From Cryphonectria parasitica EP155 (lineage: Eukaryota; Ascomycota; Sordariomycetes; Diaporthales; Cryphonectriaceae): a stretch of 64,000 nt of DNA. The DNA is taken from contig NW_024468910.1 in NCBI RefSeq assembly GCF_011745365.1, positions 5,319,172 to 5,383,171 of the forward strand, in the 5' to 3' direction. Shown here piece by piece: positions 33,277 to 45,312 of the stretch. Position 1 is the stretch's first letter; every line of letters starts with the position of its first letter. The notes below the pieces were generated by a model, which was not told the origin of the DNA, ran no database searches, and saw nothing but the letters and a program-made list of their open reading frames with translations. The translations under genes and the position numbers were made by a program.

Positions 33277-34061
33277 ATGTCCCTGTACGACACTAATGCT
33301 GTCTCGCGTAGAGCAGCCACCTCAAATCGTGTCGAGGGCCAGTCATTCTTGGGAATAGGGGATGAATCACACCCAGAACGGACATCAGGACGAAAGAACC
33401 TTGGGAAAGTCCTCTCATTATCGCCGGCTTTGGCGTGCTGGCTATCGTTCTTGTTGTTATTCTGTCAGTGGTCCTGACAAGAGGAACCACGTCGGATGTG
33501 AGTTTATCCATAATGGGAACCTGTGGTGGTATTTCCTTGGAGACCTGTGCTGATGGCGGCAAGTGACAGTCATCCAAGGCGACTTCACTCCTTGGTTCGA
33601 CCTCAGAGACTTCTGCAACAAAGTCAACGTTAGCCACTGTAAGCAATGTAACATATTGTAGTATTTGGTTTTACTATAGCAATGTACGAGTACATCGCTA
33701 ACGAGGTTGCATACAGCCTGCTCAACTTGGCACACGAATCACTCCTACCTCTACATCGTTGTCCAGTGACGCTATCACTCCTCTGATCACGAGCGCCGTA
33801 TCTCTAACGAAAGACTACCTAGCTGCGGGTGAGACTTGCTCGGCAGACAGCCAGTGTTCGCCTCCTAATACCTGTTACTCTGGGAAATACTCGACAACTT
33901 GCTGTGGGACGGATATTCAGGGATGCCCGGGTGCACCGTGCACAGCAAATACTTGCTTGGACCCCTACGGCTGTCTGACGCAGTCAAGTATATGCTGTGG
34001 CTATCCACCATTCACAGTTCTAGCCGGTCCAACCTGTTGTAGCATGGCGACGTCGGCGTGA
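33277..34061 (+). CDS. Cys-rich single-pass membrane protein (hypothetical)
   Basis: Proposed exons 33277..33284, 33389..33497, 33570..33638 and 33717..34061 give 176 residues. After a few N-terminal residues (MSLTKEPWESP) comes one hydrophobic segment (IIAGFGVLAIVLVVILSVVL, about 12-31). A Ser/Thr-rich linker to about residue 100 follows, then a C-terminal module with 13 cysteines in CC and CxxxxC spacings. That fits a type II signal anchor with an extracellular disulfide-rich domain. Introns 2 and 3 have good signals (GTGAGT donor; CTAAC branch before ACAG) and join exactly in frame. The eight-base first exon is the weakest part and the start may lie elsewhere. The family is not recognised; surface or effector-like proteins often look like this. 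Confidence 0.5.
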
Positions 34062-35367
34062 AAAAACGGGAGGCCTTGAGGTCGAAACTATCTATGCCTT
34101 GATCTTCGGCCTCGGGATGATAAAGCTTTGCAACAAATGCAATGGTATCGAAGGGTGTATGGGCGAAAATTACCACGAATCAGACGCAAGGGTGGGCTTG
34201 TTTGTGAGGAATTCATAGATCGCGAGATGTAATATAGACTAGACTTTGAGCTTACGCGTTCCCAGGCCTAGGCAGGCTGCCCAGAGAAGAAGCAAGATGA
34301 TTGCCTAATTACTGTGCAGCACATGCATGACACGCATCCAGAGACAGAACGAAACAGCGAGCAGTGTAATACCATGGTACAAAACAGGTAAATTTTTTTT
34401 TGGCTGAGATCTATCGCTGACTTTTTCGCGGTTTCTGTGTAGTATTGACACCTCATTATCTCTCAAGAAACCCGCGCTACATGATGCAGCCCATTGGTTC
34501 CAGTTCTGTCTCTTATCATGACGATCAGTTCGGACACCGAATTGGCATTGGACACTCATTGTCTTCCGTGTCTGGCTTGTGCCACGGTCATTGTCGAGAG
34601 CCACATGGAGGAATCCTCGCTGCTTAAGTAGTACCATGGGATGTGAAGGTGGTGTACGTTTTCATTTTTCTATCAGTGGGTCTGTCGGGCCGTACAGTAG
34701 CATCTGAAACAAACCCCCACAGCCTAGAACATTTCACGGCGGCCCATAATTAGCCGCCAGCATGTGTGGTCCAGTAAATGAGCCGTGTGAGCAACACACT
34801 AGACCCGTCCGTGCCCGTCGCGCGTGCGCCCCCAAAGCTGCATGCCCCCAATGCATGTCAAGCGTCTCTGTCACGGAGTCGTGAACAGGCGCAAAACATG
34901 GCCAGGGTTCGATTCCAACAATTTTATTGTTCCCAAAATGTCTAGCAAAAATGAGTCAGGGGCAGATCCTGCCGCACCTACGACATTCGCGCATCCCATG
35001 AGAGTTTATTTTTCCCTCTTCCGAATAAGATTTGTGCATTAATATCACATACATACATGTAGAGGACATGTCTTTCTTCCCTTTTATCTTACCGTTGAGC
35101 GTTTATCTTCACTTCTCGTTGCAACCTCGCATCGTCGTGGCTCGCACCATCTCCTTTGCCTCCGAGTGAGCCACATGGAGTCTTTTGCCTCTTCATATCG
35201 CCTAGGTATTACTTAACGCTCCTTTTTTATACAAGCAAGCCTTGGATTGACTTCTCTTCTTTCTGTCCCTCTCCCCCCTTTTTTTTCTTCTTTTTCTTCG
35301 TCGTGGCTGGGCCGACGCAAAGCTGTGACTCTATCGCCGAGGGAGTTCTTCGGCGCTCTGTCTGAAC
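34062..35367. other. Intergenic, no supported gene
   Basis: The 3' flank of the Cys-rich gene and the promoter of the dextranase gene. Frames at 34305-34637 and 34824-35042 carry no recognisable feature. A pyrimidine-rich tract near 35270-35305 precedes the dextranase start, as is common in fungal 5' leaders. Confidence 0.5.
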
Positions 35368-37289
35368 ATGCGATTCAATCATTTATGTTTCCTTCTCACG
35401 CTCGACCTTGTCCTCGGTGACATTACAGCAGCAAGGAATGTCACTTCTTCGACTTCAGATCTACAGACCTGGTGGCACGACAATGGGGAGTTCAACTACG
35501 AGACTCCCGTGCGAGATGAGAATGTGCGGCAGTCGCATGTATACGCAACATGGGTGAAGTCAACAACGGATACAAATCAGACATAGTATGTTTCTCAACT
35601 TACCATCTTCTTATTCAAGGATAGTGGGCCAAAGATCAAAAGCTGAGAGATGGTCGCTGCAGTTACAATTCCTTTGTATACGAGACAATACCGCGAAATG
35701 GCCAAGGGAATATTATCATTCCGGGAAACGCCAGCTCTATATCCACGGAAGACGATTCGATCACGATCGAGGCAGACATCTGGATCACCATGGGCTGGAC
35801 TCAATTTCTGTATGGTTCGGATGCCTGGGTGAAAATCTCCCGCTACGGAAACAACCTTACAACCGCAAGCGATGTCGTGATACGACCTACCCACCTGAGC
35901 CTCAACGTCACCGATGATGGCCTCGGGAATGTGTACGTTTTGGTGCCGTATCGCGCCCAAGGCTACCGAATTTCTGTCGAGTTCCAAGACAACCTATATA
36001 GCTACCGCAATGGCTGTAATGACACAGAGAGTGACTTTGTTCAGGACTGGCATGCCGATGGACCAAACTACGTTTCGAATTTCACAGACAGCATGCCTGT
36101 CATGGGGGTTGAGCCACATGACGCTCTCTTGATCTTCGCAAGCCCTTTTCCATCGTCCGACCTTATCCCTTCCGAGACGTCTCAAGAGACATACGTTGTC
36201 TACCCTGGCCTCGTCCCTGACTTGAGCAATATCACCAGTACCAACGTCTACTTCACGCCTGGGGTCTACTACATGACGGCAACCAATCACGCTGTCCTCT
36301 CCAGCTCGGTCGATTGGGTCTATCTTGCTCCTGGTGCTTACGTCAAGGGAGCAGTCCAGTTCACCACGACTTCGAGCATCATCAAAGCAACCGGGTTCGG
36401 CGTGCTCTCTGGTGAGCAGTATGTCTACCAAGCGAACACGGCATCGGGTTACACCAACAACGCATCCAACAATGACGACCTTCGGATGTGGAGTGGTTAC
36501 AGCACCGGAGACAGCCACCAGACTTTTGTGATCAGCGGAGTGACGACAAACTCGCCTCCATTCAACAGCATCGACTTCTTCGGCGATATTGACACCATCT
36601 CAATCAATCAATCCGACTACAAACAGGTTGGGGCTTTCTTCGGACAGACGGACGGCACCACCTTGTATACAGGGTCGACTGTCCGCGATACCTTTTACCA
36701 TTCCAATGACGATACGATCAAGACTTATGGCTCCAACATATCTGTCAGTGATGTTATTGTGTGGAAGGGCAAGACTGCGCCTGTAATTCAGTTCGGCTGG
36801 GCAAGCCGCAACCTGACCAACATCACGGTCGATGGAATCGATGTGATTCACAGCAGATACAACTCAAACGGTTCGCACCCAAGCATTATCGGTGCGAATC
36901 AGGTGTACGGCTATCTGGAGACTCAAACGGACACCGCAGATCTCAGCAATACGGTCAAGAACGTCTACTTTGGTAACATCAGGTCGGAAGGTATTGGGGG
37001 AAACTTGATGCGGATTGTGCCTCTTGCCAATTACGAAAATGTGGTCATCGAGAATGTCAGTCTTGGCGACTTTAGCGACCGAAGCAATTATATATTCGGC
37101 AGTCAGCTGCCAGTCTGGACGGACGGCAATGGATCTCCTGTCACCATCACGGGATTCACCATCTTCAACTACACTGTGAACGGCACCACGATCTCGACGA
37201 CCTTGGACAACACTGGATATACCTCTCTCGGCGGGCTCAACATTGCTGAGGAGTTTTTAGCAGCAGATGCTGTCATTACAGTACAATAG
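35368..37289 (+). CDS. Secreted dextranase, glycoside hydrolase family 49
   Basis: Two exons, 35368..35585 and 35663..37289, with a 77-bp intron (GTATGT...GCTGCAG), give 614 residues. GH49 dextranases are inverting endo-enzymes that cut alpha-1,6-glucan. A hydrophobic signal peptide covers roughly residues 1-17. The N-terminal beta-sandwich contains TWWHDNGEFNYETPV and NVRQSHVYATWV, and the intron joins directly to YNSFVYETIPRNGQG, all typical of the family. The right-handed beta-helix carries WVYLAPGAYVKGA and DYKQVGAFFGQTDG. Asp403 (QTDG), Asp422 and Asp423 (SNDD) have the 19-residue spacing of the catalytic Asp376/395/396 in the Penicillium enzyme. Several NxS/T sites are present. The gene ends 138 bp from the convergent terpene cyclase gene. 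Confidence 0.93.
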
Positions 37290-37426
37290 ATTATAGGAGC
37301 TAGACTTCTTGTATATATTTCGCTACAATATACTTGGACCTTGACACGAACATTTGCCACCAGTGCTCTAGAACATATGCGCATGCCAAGGCTTGGTAAC
37401 TGCCCGCGACCAGACTCAACGTCATC

Positions 37427-39049
37427 TCAAGACGAAAGTGCTGCAATCGACATGGCAGTAGTCACACTGCGGTTCCCAATCTTGACACCCGTTGAACCAT
37501 ATCGATGAAGCCAACCAACTTCCCAACCCCCATCTTCGCACTGCATGTCGAGTAAAGCGCAGCGGTCGTCCTCACACGTGATCCCCATCTGGGTGCACGT
37601 GATGATGCGCATGGCAAGATCCAATGCGTTGCCGCCCATGCCGAAGCGTTCACGCACTCGAGACTTTAAGAGTGGGCCAAGAGTAGAGTGTAGATTTGCA
37701 TCGTTCGATGATCGCAGCAAGCGTCTAATGAATCCCAGACAGCAATCTGGAGAAAGATAAAATCGGGTACCTTGCATGTAAGATCGGCTCAGAAGCACCG
37801 ATTGCACAGGATGGAGAGTACGCTCGAACTCATGGCCGCGATTGTAATGATAAAAGCAGGCGAGGACATTCGCGCTGACGATAAGATCAACACGAGGTCT
37901 CTCACGATCAGAATACGTCTGTTGCTCTGTGATTAGCAAGAAAGGCTTCTCTAGTATCATTGTAATACAGTGATCTGATAATGCCTTACCTGGAAAGTAC
38001 CGTCGTCATTGACATATCCGGCCATTGTATCGAGAACCAAGGAGACGGTCTTTGGCGATGATGGCTGAAGAGCTGTGAGGGCGAGAGACGTGGTGTCAAG
38101 ATCATCAGGGAATATGCCCTCCGGGATAAGTGCAGGCTCGTCTGTAGACAGAGAAGGGTCAGTTGTTTCGTTCTTCGTCTTGCTGTGATATGTGTGAAAT
38201 ATCATTACCGGCGAAGAAATTCCACGTAGTCTTGGATCCCAGCTAAGATCCGTGAGAGTCCTGAAGACCGTCCGTCAGCTGCTCTGACTGTAATCACAGC
38301 AATTTCCCCACGCCTCGACCACCACCAGCTTACTGCTCTTGCAAGGAATCTACAATCAATAGCCTCGCAAAATTATCTGCGAAAGCGACTCCACTGTTCG
38401 TGATCGAATGACAGCGCTTCGCGTTTTGAAACAGATACTTCCAGCCTCTGCTGATTGAACCATCAAACATATGTTGTAGCGTTCGAATCGTCGATCCTTC
38501 AAAAGTCAGTCCCCGCATGCCCAATGCCTGGGCTGCATGGACATTTTCAGTCTTATCGTCAATGAAGATGGGCTGGTTGCCGGCTAGACCGATGCAGTCA
38601 AGGACATGGCTGTAGAATCCCAGGTCTGGCTTTCGCATACCTGCCGCTGCTGAAGTGAACACTTGGCCAAACAGGGCCCATTCCATTTCTGTTGCGAGTT
38701 CGTCGAAATCTTCTTTGCCAACATTTGACATGGCATACACCTGAATCGTGGGGTCCTTCCTCAGGTCGCGAAGGAACGAGATGATAGCGTCATTTCGTTG
38801 TAGAGACTTGCGAGCCTGAAGAAATGCCTCTGCGATCTCAGACGCTGGGATAGAGAACTCTTGAGCAGACAGTTCGTAACATGCATCTCGGGTGATCTGA
38901 CCACATTCGTAACTAAACCACACGGGCCTTGAGCGAATCTCTTTCAGCTTGCGAGCTGGAATGGTGGTTTTTGTATTGGCGGACCAGGTGAAGAGAACAT
39001 CGCCAAGGTCGAATATAATGCCTCGAGGATGTGCTTGCAGGTAGCCCAT
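37427..39049 (-). CDS. HAD-like/class II terpene cyclase fusion (drimane-type sesquiterpene synthase, AstC-like)
   Basis: Minus strand, preferred exons 39049..38354, 38242..38209, 38141..37990 and 37918..37427, about 457 residues. The N-terminal ~230 residues are a haloacid-dehalogenase-like domain (FDLGDVLF near the start, MSNVGKEDF, GMRKPDLGFY, IFIDDKTENV). The C-terminal part is a class II terpene cyclase-like fold with the acid motif in PEGIFPDDLDTTSLAL. It also has DDGTFQ, the family block RPRVDLIVSANVLACFYHY, and LQCEDGGWEVGW-like sequence near the end. Aspergillus AstC and related enzymes of this architecture protonate and cyclise farnesyl diphosphate to drimanyl diphosphate, with the HAD domain removing phosphate. 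The join between exons 1 and 2 is uncertain: one donor (38353) keeps the WNFF frame, whereas the better GTAAGC donor (38333) does not. No tailoring gene lies beside it. Confidence 0.85.
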
Positions 39050-42026
39050 GTTGGCCTCGGGTTCACAATCGTGTCGTCCCTCATGCCTTCGGTGCTCACA
39101 AAGCAGATGACGGCCCTTATATCAAGACACACAAAGTTCTCCCATGACATCAATAACACCACGTGTGCCGCTATATTTGACCATATTGCCGCCATTAGCT
39201 GCATTTCCTTATGGGGCCAGGTTACCAATTCAGGTTTCGGACCCTTGACACTGCTCTGCGCAATTGCCTGCTCTTCACCTCACATGACGCTAACCTTTGC
39301 TTTTTCACTTTCCTTTTGACATGCATCACGAACTATAAAAATGTACCACGCATCTCACCTCGTCCTCACGAATGCGTTGTTGAGAAGTCAGATGGCCAGA
39401 CTGCCGGACTGTCAGGACAGTCAATTTGAGGCCATCTGTTTGACCGCAAGATGATATCATATTATCCGAAAATACGGCCGTAACTACTTAAGTAGCCAAG
39501 GTGACTGTTTCCACCTGCTCCATTGGACCTTGCTTGGTCTTACCCACGCTGATTGACTCACATACGCAGTGGAGAGCCGATAGTTCCTCTCACGAATTCG
39601 CTGATCAACCATTGAGCTTCATACCATAGTACTATCTACACTCTTCATAGACAGCGCGACAAGATCATCTCCACCATCTCATTGGCACAGGCAACTGTGA
39701 ATAACCTCCAATTTCGCAATGTCATATAACCGAGCCCCGGTAAAGGATCAAGGTGATGAAGCCTTCAAGACTAGGTACCAGCGTTCAAAGCGGTTTCGAC
39801 CACGCAATCTGTCTTTCAAGGTACTACAAAGTCTTCGTGGCCCCGCCCTTTCCTAGGAAAGCATTTGCCCGAATTGTTGTGAATGAATAAGCCAGAGTGA
39901 GCTCTTCGCAGTAGCTAGATCCACAAGGCAAGGGCCAGATTCAAGGGATAGAAGGGAATTAAATTCACAGTCAAGTCCGAGAAAATATTGAATATGATCA
40001 AGATATCATTCTAAATCTATCAAAACAGTCCAACATATTGGTCTACGCGTGCCATTACAGTACCACGCCTTCACGTGAGTTTGCTTACCGGACTAACACT
40101 ATCTCCAGATGTCGTTGTACAAAATAAAGTGCATCAGGTCCCGTCAGTGATTTACTTAATACGAGATCGAGGTTTTAATGACAATCTAGTAATAACCCTG
40201 CAAGCCACAATTCCATTAACGACTGCGAGCGGGGTGGACGCTGGTTCCAAGCCACATGGACGTATCGAGGATGGCGTGCAGAGTGCCATGTGCATTGGTA
40301 CGTGTAACCTGACCTAATCCGGGCAGCTGGAAGCCGAACCTTGAAACCTAAGAGAGCGGGGCTTTATTGACGAGCGTCTAAGTCCAGCATTCTTCTACCT
40401 CTCTTCGAAATATATCGTCAGTTTGTCAGTAGATTGCTATTTCGCTCACATCATGGGGAACATCTTCAGCCAGTTCTTTTTCATCACAGCAGCGCCCCTC
40501 ACAGAGAAAAATTGTCCCAACCAAACAGTACGAGCAAGCCACCCCCCCAAACCGTCGCATTGTAGCCATAGAGAATTTTGCTCAGTTCGGATCCCAGACC
40601 GGCATACCCGCTCAGTATGAAGAAAAACCTACAATATATTGAATCCACGCGTCAGAGGCCTGAAAATTTGGGGAAGGCGCGGAAAAAAAAAAAAAAAAAG
40701 GGGGGGGGGGTCGCAGGTCGCTCTGAATCGAAAGGTCACACGGCGATATCGAATATCAAGGAGATGTGGCCGAGGAGCAAGGGTCGGCTCGAATTTCTCA
40801 ACCTTGATCTGTCCGATCTCTCTCCGTCAAACCTGCTGTCGAGTTCTTTATCGCCCAAAAAAAAAGTGGCCTCGATATCCTCATGAACAATGCCGGTATA
40901 CGTGTATTTATCCCGTGATTTCCAAGTCTTTCATTATGATGCCGATTCGAGCACAGTCTATTTCTCCCTAACAGTCCATTGTGTCCATGGGCTTGCAGGT
41001 CATGTATCCTCCTAAAGAGCAGCACCAATGCTCAAGGACACGACTTGCAGGTAGGGGCCAATTGACTGGGTCCTCAATTGTTTGGGTCCTTATCTGCTCT
41101 ACTAACTTCTTCTCCCTCTTCTTACGAGGACTACCGCCTCATCTCCGACGGCTAGCGTGCGCGTCGCGTGGGCTGCTTCTATCGTCGTGCACGTCTCGTC
41201 ACCTCAAACGCACGGAATCATCATTAATGATGACGGTCGTCCTACGGATCCAAGGCGTGATAGACGATTACGGGCAGACGAACGTCGGCAACGTATTTCT
41301 GGCGCGAATATTTGCCAAGACGACCGCCGGAGGTGGGTGTTGTGCACGCTGCTTTCAATCCTCGGAACCTGCGCACAGAGCTGCAGCGGCACTGGGCCGG
41401 CCTGGGCAGCTGGATGGTGGTAGGTGGCGTGATCATTGTGCTGCGTTATCTGACCGCTTAATAGGTGCGTGCGCACTGACAGTTGTGGCGTTTATAGATA
41501 GATTTTATCGTTCATCCACCCATTCTTGGGGCTTAGGCCGAGCTTTGGACGGCCCTCAGCCCTGAGTTGACACCTGACAAGAGTGGGGCCTACGTCTATG
41601 CTTGGGGCAGACTGGGTAGCCTTCCCGCAGGACTCGAAACGTCGGTCAAAGGACCATCTGAAGGTGGAACGGGGTTGCGGCTGAATTCATACAATGGTGT
41701 GAGAAACAGACCGAGGCTTTCGAGTGAAATAGCGTTGCCACCGATAAGAATGCTCAAGAGCCTTTCTCAAAGTGTATGTGCTGCTGTGTGATAAAGGGGC
41801 CGGTGTATAGTATGAATAGAACCGTATGACTAGCCAGCCCATGGAGTGTCGTCACTTGTAATTACTCGCTTGCCGGCCTAGCCGTGTTTCAGGTGCGGGC
41901 AGGGGAGGGAGCTCAAGGTTCTATTAATATAATGTAAATTGGCACTCATACTACTTGTAACGAGTAGCTTCATCGAATCCGCGCTTTGACCTTTGAGGGT
42001 TGGCTCGACCAACCTTGTTTGGATCT
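39050..42026. other. 3 kb without a supported gene
   Basis: Begins with the promoter of the terpene cyclase. Several frames (40075-40317, 40578-40971, 40981-41565) run through homopolymers or lack any recognised motif. A short plus-strand frame from 39719 is followed by GT donors but leads nowhere convincing. A relic or a lineage-specific gene cannot be excluded. Confidence 0.45.
40683..40710. repeat. Adjacent poly-A and poly-G tracts
   Basis: Seventeen A bases are followed directly by eleven G bases. Confidence 0.9.
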
Positions 42027-43721
42027 TTACACCTCGTGATAAGCTCTGGTAACAACCCCGTGCTCTGTCTCACTATTTGACGCTTGGTCATCAGACGACT
42101 TTGCATGGCTGTTACTCTCCATCGCAAACGTCACCCCCATTGCCGTTGCGTTCCATTTCGGTGATGAGTCACCGTCAGGCGCCGCCTCCGTCGTGATGTG
42201 AACCTCGTTCTTTTGGTAGATCTGCAGAGGGATCCCGTATGATCCGTTGATCTGTTCCTGACTGTCCGTTGAATTGAACTCGGGATCTTTGGTGGTATGA
42301 CCCCGTACGCTCTGCGTCTCTTCCCTGATGCGGCTGCTGAGGTTCCCGTACACGGATCGGAAACGCGAGGTTCCTTGGCCCATAGTAGTGCGTCGGTTCG
42401 AGGATTTGCTGTGGAAGGAGCCGAGGTTGAACAATCGTTGCAGCAGCGTCCAGGTCAAGGGCAGATTGGCGACGATGATGGCTGTGGCCGCCTCGCGGAT
42501 GTACCAGTAGATCCATTCGGTTCCATACGTTTGGGAGAAGCTGTAGTACTTGTTGAGAATCGCTGATAGAATCTGGATATGCCGTTAGTATGTGCTTGTT
42601 AGAAGTGTTGCCCTCTTTTCTCTTCTGCTCCTTTCTTTGTTTGGTTGCAAACTAGAGGAAAAGGAAGGGAGCCGAGAGCAGTCCAAGAACTGTCTATCTG
42701 GTTATCATACCGTGAATGCTCCCAAGGCAAAGACACCGATAAGCGTCAGCTTCCTCTTCAGCTTCAGCTTAGCCCGTATGAAGATGGGCATCGGTAGCAT
42801 GATAATCATAATGTCGGACGAGATGTTGACGACAGCGTTCGTAATCATGTGGTTATGTTCCGCAGTGCATTCAACTGCGCAGATCTGTTAGATTCCTGCA
42901 CGATTGCGGACTTCAGATGAAGAGGAAGATAGAAGGAGGACGTACGGCTGTCGTTGGGCACCTGCCAGTAATGCCAGAATGGCCGGCACCATACTCCAAA
43001 GAAGAGTACCTCCATGACGATGAAACCGACGGCGACGTATGCTGCCACAAGCTTGACGACCATGTTATGGCTCAGACTCGTTCTGTAAGGGAGACGAGCG
43101 TTAGCAACACCAGTGTATACAATCAATTTGATGTCCTTCCACCTAAAAGACATCTTGATAGGAAGTGGTAGACACTCACGTCAATCGGTGGTACATGACG
43201 AGCAAACAGGCCTTGACAGACCAGATGGTCAAGATTTGCATTTGTTCGACCACGATGACCATCTTGGAACCGAAAATCCTCGTCTTGACAGTATCAGGGG
43301 TGAGGTCGACGGGATCAGATGGATCAATTAAATTTGTTGGGGTATAGGTCAGGATATGAACGCCAACGGAAAGCACTGTAAAAGAGATCTGTGTAGATTG
43401 ATCACGATTAGGAAAGATCCTTCTGAGCACTCTTCTGAGGGAACGGAAAGGGTGAGTTATTACCAAGACAAGCACCATAATGTAGTCATCGGCGCCAAGC
43501 TTGGTGAAGGTCCCATACAGGAGCCTTCGAGATGCCCTGGATACAGATATGATGAGTATTTTCCACGTCACAAGAGGGCCAATTCGGGGACCTTTTGACC
43601 ATTTCGCAGGAGAAGAAGAACCATATGAAAGGGACAACAGCTGGAAAACTTACAGGCGAGCGCCGATAACGAAGATGGTCAGTCCGTACCACGCCCATAG
43701 TTCTGCCACAAGAGCCGACAT
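42027..43721 (-). CDS. PTH11-like/fungal rhodopsin-domain integral membrane protein
   Basis: Six exons on the minus strand (43721..43654, 43536..43464, 43388..43180, 43082..42946, 42874..42711, 42572..42027) join in frame to 398 residues. Seven hydrophobic segments are visible, starting with WAWYGLTIFVIGARL. Family blocks are RRLLYGTFTKLGADDYIMVLVL after TM1, QILTIWSVKACLLVMYHRLT in the middle, FFGVWCRPFWHYW before the conserved cysteine segment ECTAEHNH, then NISSDIMIIMLPMPIF and LIGVFALGAFT. The ~150-residue C-terminal tail is hydrophilic and Ser/Thr rich. Relatives, including Magnaporthe Pth11 more distantly, are surface or plasma-membrane sensors, but many are uncharacterised. There is no CFEM domain at the N-terminus. 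Splice sites are mostly GTAAGT or GTGAGT. Confidence 0.88.
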
Positions 43722-45312
43722 GGTAGCCTCGATGATCTCACCGATGGCAAGACGACGAGAGGGTCAGAAAGAAGACAAGGGTTGGGACTGAGGGGAGGTG
43801 GCTTATATCCCACGTCCGCCTCTGCTGCGCGCCTAAGGTCTGCTCAGACAGACGTGCGCAGATCGCACAAAACCTTCTGGAAAGGTGTCGTCACTCGATC
43901 CACAAGCACGTGGTGAAGTTACAGGAAATCACTTTTGTGACTGTACAGTGAGAGCCATTCATCCGGGGACTGGTCGATCAAATAAGGTCTACGGAGCACA
44001 TCGTAGTGGGTATGCCATCGCCCGCTTTCCCCTGATTCTCGATCTCTCATTCTCTCGATGGTCTCTGCCTATTGCTTAGCCCGGTTTGCGGAACCGGACG
44101 ACAGTCCCAATTCTGCAGATTTTTTTTAACCTTCTGGCGTCCACTCTTCAGCCTATGAGCCCCCCCCCCCCCCTGATCGGGCCGCATATCAAGAAAGGGC
44201 AAAGATTGCGGTGCGACTAAGGGGATTATTGTGGGTGTGCTCTGTGCTAGTGTTGAACCAAGTTGTCGGGTGATGGGGCCGTCATTTATGAAAACACAGC
44301 CACTCGAGTCACTCATTGGTTGTTGCTGCCACGGGGAGACCGTCCCCTACTCTGGAGACTCTTTCCGAAAGATATGTGGTGTACCATGTTTATTATGGTG
44401 TGCACTGGTGTTATCAGCGGCCCTGTCTAATTATGGTAAAAGAAGAGAAGAGAAAAGAAGCCTTATCGTCGTCGGCCGTATATCCGAGCCTAGTGGGCAG
44501 CTACTGTCAAGCATCTCCAGGCTTGACTCCTTATGCTCTAAGTTAGTCTGAACTTGGACCCCGTCAAGCAATTTAACGTATGATCTGATTTTCGGCACAA
44601 AACGTGGATGCGGCTGCATCTCACACGTCTCGTACTTCAGCTAGCAACGAATGGAAGACTTGGATCACATCCGGGAATTCCCTGAGCAGACTAGCCCTAT
44701 CGCTGTCACCATAGCATACTGACGTTAATGTTGTTCTATTGTTTACTATGTACAGGGCAACTAGCTGCTGTGGATTAGGCTTTCGGCCCTGTCGTGGATC
44801 ACACACTCGATACTGTACCTCTCTCCCCCCTGGATCCTGGACTCGATTCCGAGAGGAAAAGATTGTGACTCTGCAAGGGAGCTTTGTTGCTCCACTCCTT
44901 ACCCTATCCTTATCGATTATCCGATCATTACTGTGTGAACCTTGGTACTATAGTACAGCATGGCTATGGCATTACGCGTTCTTACTCATATGCCGCCACC
45001 GCTGAGCTACCATCGCAAGCATTGTCAAAGCGTCTCTACGTCGTCGTCTTCTTGTTGTTGTTCTTTTTGTTTCTGGCGAGATGTATGATAGACCTGGGTA
45101 GTTTTTTGGGGGGGGGGGGGAGAAGCTGTAATGTAAACACCGCTGCTACACAACGGTTCCAAGATTCTCCCTAGTCGAAAAGCTCAGATGGATATACTGA
45201 TGACAACATTAGACAAGAAGTCGTCATTTGAAGCACATTCAACGTGATTATTGTCACAGATTCCTTGACTAAGCACATTCTAGCTTTGGGAAGCATGCTT
45301 TCTGCTCACACC
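43722..45312. other. Intergenic, no supported gene
   Basis: Promoter of the PTH11-like gene on the left and the 3' flank of the zinc-finger gene on the right. It contains a C run at about 44161-44173 and a G run near 45107-45120. Frames here are short and unrecognised. Confidence 0.5.

Noticed and set aside
34913..34925. Perfect B-box-like word GGTTCGATTCC suggesting a tRNA
   Set aside because: The flanking bases cannot form a five-pair T stem and there is no A box or acceptor stem at the right distance.
39719..39823. Short plus-strand frame followed by GT donors
   Set aside because: Only about 35 codons, with no continuing exon that I could join convincingly.
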